This document shows, in pieces, positions 6,133-10,063 of a DNA stretch of 10,063 bases (its first letter is position 1; each line of letters begins with the position of its first letter). The notes under the pieces are model-generated. The model saw only the letters and a program-made list of their open reading frames with translations. It was not told the origin of the DNA and ran no database searches. Made by a program: the position numbers and the translations under genes. Where the stretch lies: contig CAJVPJ010001401.1 of NCBI GenBank assembly GCA_910592205.1, forward strand, positions 1 to 10,063, in the 5' to 3' direction. This DNA is from Paraglomus occultum (taxonomy: Eukaryota > Glomeromycota > Glomeromycetes > Paraglomerales > Paraglomeraceae).

Positions 6133-8777
6133 ATGTCACTAGACAGAGCAAGAAAAGTCATGAACGAAAAACATACACGGATCTTGCTTGAAATGGCAAG
6201 ACAGCCGGGCAACGATGTTTGTGCCGACTGTGGTGCCAAAGGTCTGTTAACACTCGATTCACGAGTTACAATCAGAATTTTTGCATACCAATGCCTCTAA
6301 CATTCAACTTCGTTTCTGCAGCTCCACGTTGGACTTCGCATAATCTTGGTGTATTCATCTGTATGCGATGCGCTGGAATACATCGTAAACTTGGTACACA
6401 CATTTCAAAAGTCAAATCAATCATGCTTGATTTGTGGACGGCAGAACAAATGGATGTAAGTGCAAGCAATCATGTTAGCGCCATCAAGCTTTCTTTTTTA
6501 TACAATTCGATTATTTCTATCAGAATATGCGGAAATGGGGCAATCTTAAGGCAAATTCTCTCTGGAATCCTCATCCCGAATTCCACCCTATTCCCGTCAA
6601 TGCCAGTGACATGTAAGTGCATTTTAAATGTTTCAATTTGGTTTGAAGATGGATAATATAGACTTTCTATTTGTATCATTCCTATCCATCAGAGAAATGG
6701 AGAAGTACATACGCAAGAAATACGAGAAAGGCGCGTTTCGTGAAGATAACGTGAGTGACACTTTTATAATTTATCTTCACTTGCTTCGCTCTGTTTAAAT
6801 AACACTCTCAATATGACATCTACTTTTTCATAGTTAACTAATGCAAAGCCACGTTCAGCTCCAACGTCAAGTTCATCTTCGTCCTATGCCGGGGTCTCCA
6901 ACTCTGTATCAACGGCATCTTCTTTATCAAGAAAAGAAACAGATGGCGTTGTCACACGTAGTAGTAGTTATGATAGTGCTTTACAGAAATTGAGGGATAT
7001 GGGCTTCACGGACGATGCCCGTAATCGCGAGGTAGTGGCCACTACCAACGGAGATGTCAAAGCCGCGGTAGAAATATTATGCCGGCTACCGAGTAACAGT
7101 GTATCTTCCGCACCCGCACATGGACGAACAGCATCACTTCCGGATGACGATAAAGCAATACAATTATGGAATATGGGCTTTCATGACGACGCAAAGAATA
7201 GAGATGCTTTACGCCGTACAGGAGGAAATGTCGAAGTAGCCGCGGCATTGTTGATTGAAGAACGTTCAAGTGCAACGCATACTAGAGAACAACAAGCTTC
7301 AGCATCTAGTCAAGCCGTTGGGTCACTTCAGCAAGAACAACAGCGAAAGCAACACAAATTGCCGCTATCGCAATCATCTTCTATTGTGGACATGTCTCCT
7401 TCTGAACTAATGCCTACACAAAAACCCCAATTCACTGATGCCAACACATATTCACCGAATGCATACTCGTCTTTAAACAGTCCGCAAATAAATCAGGCTT
7501 TTGGTTAGTATGTCGACTTGGGTATTTCCTTCGTTTTACTACGTTCGAGAGCTAACTTGGTCAATTGACGTTTTCTTAGCGTTGGCTGCTCAACAGCAGC
7601 AACAACAACACACACAGCAACTCCAATTACAGTCACAATTCCAACAGCCACAAACGAATAATAAGATTGATAAATCTGCGATTCTTTCTCTATACAATAG
7701 TCCGCAACCGAACAATACGAATAATGGTGGTTTTGGCGGATTGGATCGGTCAATGAGTGGCTCGACTAGCGGCCTTAATCAGTTACCAAACCAGACTAGT
7801 CAAACTGGTTTCCAGCAAGGAATTGCCAGTTTTTCCGCGGACAGCACGAATGGCATCAATCAGCAACAGAACCAATTTGGACAATTCATGCAAGCTCAGC
7901 CAAATAATTTTAGTAGTTCAATGAACACTGGAGGAAATGCGACTGTGCGTATACCTTGTTATTGTATTATTTTGGACAACTATGATAATGGTTTATATTC
8001 GACAAATTTACTAAAGTCTTACTTTTTTTTTACTGGTCTACCGGTCTACAGGCTAATACGTTCGGCGTGAACAACGGTCTGCAACGGCAGCAATCACTAC
8101 CAGTTGGTATGAACCTGAACAACCAGTCGAACTACGTGAATTCCCAGTCATTATTTACACCAAATAGTTCAGCATTTGGATTTAGTCAGCAACCACAGCA
8201 ACAGCCTAGTAACACGATAGGAATGGTTGGATTTACACAATCGCAACCTCAGCAGCAGCAAACTGCATTACTTGGAATGGGCGGTTTCCAATCTCTGCAA
8301 CATCAACAGCCGCAACAACAACAGCAGCAGCAGCAGCAACAGTCATTGCAACAGCAACAGCAACAGCAACAATCATTACAACAGCAGCAATCACTGCAAC
8401 AGCAGCAATCATTGCAACAGCAGCAATCATTGCAACAGCAACAATTACTACAACAACGTCAGCAACAGCAACAATTATTGCAACAGCAACTGCTACAGCA
8501 ACAGTTACAGCAACAGCAATTACAACAACAATCACAACAACATCAAGTACAACAAATGATGCAACAGCAGATGCAACAACAGTCATTACAGCAACAGATG
8601 CAATCATTGCAGCGGCAGCAATTTCAAATTCAGCAGCAAAACATGTTTGGTGATGGGATGATGAATAAAGGCATTGGGAACCAACAACCGAACCCACTGG
8701 CCAGCATTCCTAATAATACGATGAATACCAATCAAAATACGAATTGGAATGGAATGAACAATTATAGAGGGTTTTAA
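6133..8777 (+). CDS. Arf GTPase-activating protein, ArfGAP-UBA-UBA-polyQ (Gts1/SMAP-like)
   Basis: Seven exons: 6133-6241, 6322-6455, 6524-6612, 6693-6750, 6834-7503, 7580-7944 and 8052-8777. They sum to 2151 nt and encode 716 residues. The protein would stimulate GTP hydrolysis by Arf GTPases on Golgi/endosomal membranes. Residues about 8-128 form the ArfGAP domain: the zinc finger is C30-x2-C33-x16-C50-x2-C53, followed by GIHRKLGTH with Arg58 as the probable catalytic arginine. Two UBA domains follow (about 175-217 and 234-273, both with an MGF loop), then KSAILSLYN (385-393), a motif I associate with SMAP/AGD5-type ArfGAPs. The tail is Q/N/M-rich with near-pure glutamine from about 556 to 671. 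ArfGAP, UBA and polyQ in this order matches yeast Gts1, which has one UBA. Each splice junction restores the frame and the zinc finger is continuous across intron 1, so the model is firm. The start is the first ATG, five residues before a conserved-looking KVMNEKH helix. UBAs suggest ubiquitin binding (inference). Confidence 0.93.
6242..6321 (+). other. ArfGAP intron 1 (80 nt)
   Basis: Donor GTCTGT, acceptor TTTCTGCAG. Removing it joins the two halves of the zinc finger with correct CX2CX16CX2C spacing, which is strong proof that it is spliced. It splits an Ala codon after its first base. Confidence 0.92.
6456..6523 (+). other. ArfGAP intron 2 (68 nt)
   Basis: Donor GTAAGT, acceptor TTTCTATCAG, phase 0. 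Removal joins AEQMD to NMRKWGN, a continuous and typical ArfGAP segment. Confidence 0.92.
6613..6692 (+). other. ArfGAP intron 3 (80 nt)
   Basis: Donor GTAAGT, acceptor CTATCCATCAG, splitting an Ile codon after its second base. Removal joins NASD to [12 protein letters not shown]. Confidence 0.9.
6751..6833 (+). other. ArfGAP intron 4 (83 nt)
   Basis: Donor GTGAGT, acceptor TTTTTCATAG, phase 0. It separates the end of the ArfGAP domain (KGAFREDN) from the Ser-rich linker and the UBA region. Confidence 0.9.
7504..7579 (+). other. ArfGAP intron 5 (76 nt), stop codon at its start
   Basis: Donor GTTAGT, acceptor TTTTCTTAG, splitting an Ala codon after its first base. If the intron is retained, translation ends at the second codon boundary (GGT TAG), giving 354 residues with ArfGAP and both UBAs but no Q-rich tail. 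Confidence 0.88.
7945..8051 (+). other. ArfGAP intron 6 (107 nt), open in frame
   Basis: Donor GTGCGT, acceptor GGTCTACAG after a T-rich tract, phase 0. The intron has no in-frame stop. Retention would add about 41 residues of a different, hydrophobic tail ending at TGA 8068-8070, and would skip the polyQ region by frameshift of exon 7. Confidence 0.88.
8301..8640 (+). repeat. CAA/CAG microsatellite and 18-bp repeat encoding polyQ
   Basis: Mixed CAA and CAG codons encode an almost pure glutamine tract broken by SL, LL, M and H. Inside it an 18-bp unit (TCATTGCAACAGCAGCAA, read SLQQQQ) recurs at 8373, 8391, 8409 and 8427, and the register continues at 8445. The codons are interrupted rather than pure CAG, which tends to slow slippage. 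Open frames seen here in other registers (Asn/Ser-rich on plus, Ala/Val-rich on minus) are by-products of the repeat. Confidence 0.9.
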
Positions 8778-9131
8778 ACAATCGGGAATAGACATTGTAA
8801 GAAAATTCTTAATCTATATTCATAGAAGCCTGCTAATTTTTAGAGCAGTCTATTTGTAGATGTGAAGATTGTATTATTAAGTCTTATTTACTGATGCATT
8901 ATATAAGTAATATTTGCATCGATTCATTCTTTCTCAAGTGTTCACATGTCTTCAACACTGATGACTCGTGTACATTCACATTGTAATTGAAAGACCTAAA
9001 TATTTTGATTTTTATCTTAACTGTAATTAGTTTTTGCAGAGACTGATTTGTGTGTAAACAATTAAATTAACAAAGGCGAGAGCACTATTATCTCGACATA
9101 TTGTGTCAGTGTAGTACATGTATAAAATAAA
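8778..9131 (+). other. 3' untranslated region of the ArfGAP gene
   Basis: AT-rich, with no ORF. It includes a PUF-like TGTAAACA at about 9053 and ends with the AATAAA signal at 9126-9131. The exact cleavage site is not visible. Confidence 0.5.
9126..9131 (+). terminator. Polyadenylation signal AATAAA
   Basis: A canonical AATAAA within TATAAAATAAACAAACAG, about 350 bases after the stop of the ArfGAP gene. It is the best candidate 3'-end signal in the interval. Confidence 0.45.
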
Positions 9132-9697
9132 CAAACAGTATGGGGCGAACTGACCGGACTAATCAAGGGGTAGGCTAAAGCGGAGCAGATTCTGTGCCAC
9201 AGCTGCTGCAGATCGACAAAGTAGCCACAAACATCACAAGCGTCGCCACAAATTGGGTATCATGTGATATCAGATCACAAGGTTTCATCATTTGTTTCGA
9301 AAACAAAGTTCGCGCGTCGGTTTAGATTTAGCGTACATGCGTTTTGTATTTGAAACTCTTTGTCTGTTAATTCAGGCCGGGCTTTATTATATCTATTTGA
9401 AACTCGAATACGATGTTTGAACGCTGAAATATCAAACACTTTATCTGATTAACGTGCGCATTAGTATTAGGAGACGTTGGAACGATGTATGTTTCAAAAG
9501 AACGTTTTGAATATTAATCATACAAAGGCATCAATGCCATGGCAAAAGGGATGGGACTAGTGAAGTGTGGTATCAGAATAGCTATAAATTAGATAGCTAC
9601 GAAGCGATATTCTAGCAACGAAAAACTGTCATCTACAAAGTATCAATAAATAATTTTCATATCAACAATCTTGTTTTGTTTTTGATTTATTTCAACG
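9132..9697. other. Intergenic, promoter of the right-edge gene
   Basis: No ORF or RNA gene can be supported. It separates the ArfGAP 3' end from the gene at 9698. The TATA box at 9583 lies in its right part, followed by an AT-rich leader without any ATG from about 9640 to 9697, which supports the 9698 start. Confidence 0.4.
9583..9588 (+). promoter_or_regulatory. TATA box of the right-edge gene
   Basis: TATAAA lies 115 bases upstream of the ATG at 9698. It is inside a short imperfect hairpin, AGCTATAAATTAGATAGCT (arms AGCTAT and ATAGCT). The distance suits a short leader. Confidence 0.4.
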
Positions 9698-10063
9698 ATG
9701 AACACCATTGATAATATCACTCCCGATGAAAAGCGAATGCGCCTGTTTAACGTGAATGAACCGATCGAACTTTCTATCGAAGAATTTGAAAGAAATTGGT
9801 GGCCATTGGTAACAAACGTTTGGACGCAATATAATTCTTACAAACACGTCAATGGCGATTTCTGGAGAGGTTACGTTTGCCGCTTGGCTAAGCATCGAGA
9901 ATCAAGCACACGGCAGGAAGGAGTTTTAGTTGATAAGCGTAGACAAACATCAGTCCGACCGTCAAATATTTGTAATGCCAAGATTAAAATCACATGGCTA
10001 ATTTCCTCACAAATCGTTCAAGTCGAACGTTATAACGATGCTCCCGATCATACGCATCCTATA
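9698..10063 (+). CDS. Probable WRKY/GCM1-like C2HxH DNA-binding protein, partial (MULE-type)
   Basis: ATG at 9698 opens a frame that runs off the window after 122 codons without a stop, so the gene is 3'-truncated only by the window edge. An acidic N-terminus is followed by FERNWWPLVTNVW, then C61 (GYVCRLAKHRESSTR), C92 (NICNAKIKIT) and H118-x-H120 (DAPDHTHPI). Cys-x30-Cys-x25-His-x-His embedded in beta-like strands is the pattern of WRKY/GCM1/FLYWCH-type zinc domains, which stand at the N-terminus of many Mutator-like (MULE) transposases. Paralogues with this tryptophan-rich start are, as I recall, abundant in Glomeromycotina. Whether a DDE transposase follows cannot be seen. The clean reading frame and preserved ligands suggest a recent or functional copy. 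Confidence 0.65.
   Translation, partial: MNTIDNITPDEKRMRLFNVNEPIELSIEEFERNWWPLVTNVWTQYNSYKHVNGDFWRGYVCRLAKHRESSTRQEGVLVDKRRQTSVRPSNICNAKIKITWLISSQIVQVERYNDAPDHTHPI

Noticed and set aside
8227-8559. Plus-strand Asn/Ser-rich open frame
   Set aside because: It is the polyQ repeat read in a shifted frame. The real frame is fixed by the upstream exons.
8233-8697. Long minus-strand open frame rich in Ala and Val
   Set aside because: It is the antisense of the CAA/CAG tract. Repeated TTG/CTG in another register gives Ala/Val without stops, so it is not a gene.
9140-9260. GC-richer patch that might be a tRNA
   Set aside because: No cloverleaf arms, anticodon loop or internal promoter boxes could be found.
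9692-9895. Minus-strand ORF of 67 codons
   Set aside because: It is antisense to the C2HxH gene, whose plus-strand reading keeps zinc ligands and the expected pattern.

Overview
The window is nuclear DNA of a eukaryote, most likely a fungus. It is AT-rich, and its one intact multi-exon gene has six short GT-AG introns (68 to 107 nt). The mix of decayed transposons, effector-like nuclease and NTPase fragments, and a tryptophan-rich zinc-binding domain at the right edge is what I associate with arbuscular mycorrhizal fungi (Glomeromycotina, Rhizophagus-like). That assignment is from recognition, not from a search.

Layout. Bases 1-980 hold a minus-strand ORF remnant, possibly Helitron-related (259-576), and three copies of an approximately 80-bp tandem repeat (625-850). 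A minus-strand gene with a degenerate GIY-YIG-like motif and an IQ-like tail lies at 980-1553 and is broken by one frameshift. An approximately 500-bp foldback element with TA at both edges occupies 1746-2243. Bases 2519-3569 (minus) are a decayed gene of a fungal restriction-endonuclease-like family with a QxK core and a basic C-terminal tail, spread over four frames. A 606-bp pogo/Tigger-type non-autonomous element with perfect 24-bp inverted ends and TA duplications sits directly beside it (3571-4180) and carries the first 35 codons of a CENP-B-like transposase. Next come a short acidic ORF (4200-4340), a 24-bp minisatellite (4342-4445), a fragment resembling the region after the P-loop domain of Crinkler-type NTPases (4496-5056), non-coding relics with an A14 run, and a frameshifted coiled-coil ORF on the minus strand (5667-5857).

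The right half is healthy. Bases 6133-8777 (plus) encode a complete seven-exon, 716-residue Arf GTPase-activating protein: ArfGAP zinc finger, two UBA domains, a SMAP-like ILSLY motif and a long glutamine-rich tail. This is the layout of yeast Gts1 with a second UBA. A polyadenylation signal lies at 9126. A second gene starts at 9698 with a TATA box at 9583. It runs off the window and carries a probable WRKY/GCM1-type C2HxH DNA-binding domain of the kind found at the N-terminus of Mutator-like transposases.

Only the ArfGAP gene is a clear cellular gene, with a role in vesicle traffic. The left 5.9 kb is a graveyard of mobile and effector-type pieces: nuclease, NTPase and coiled-coil parts of a Crinkler-like architecture are all present but scattered over both strands.
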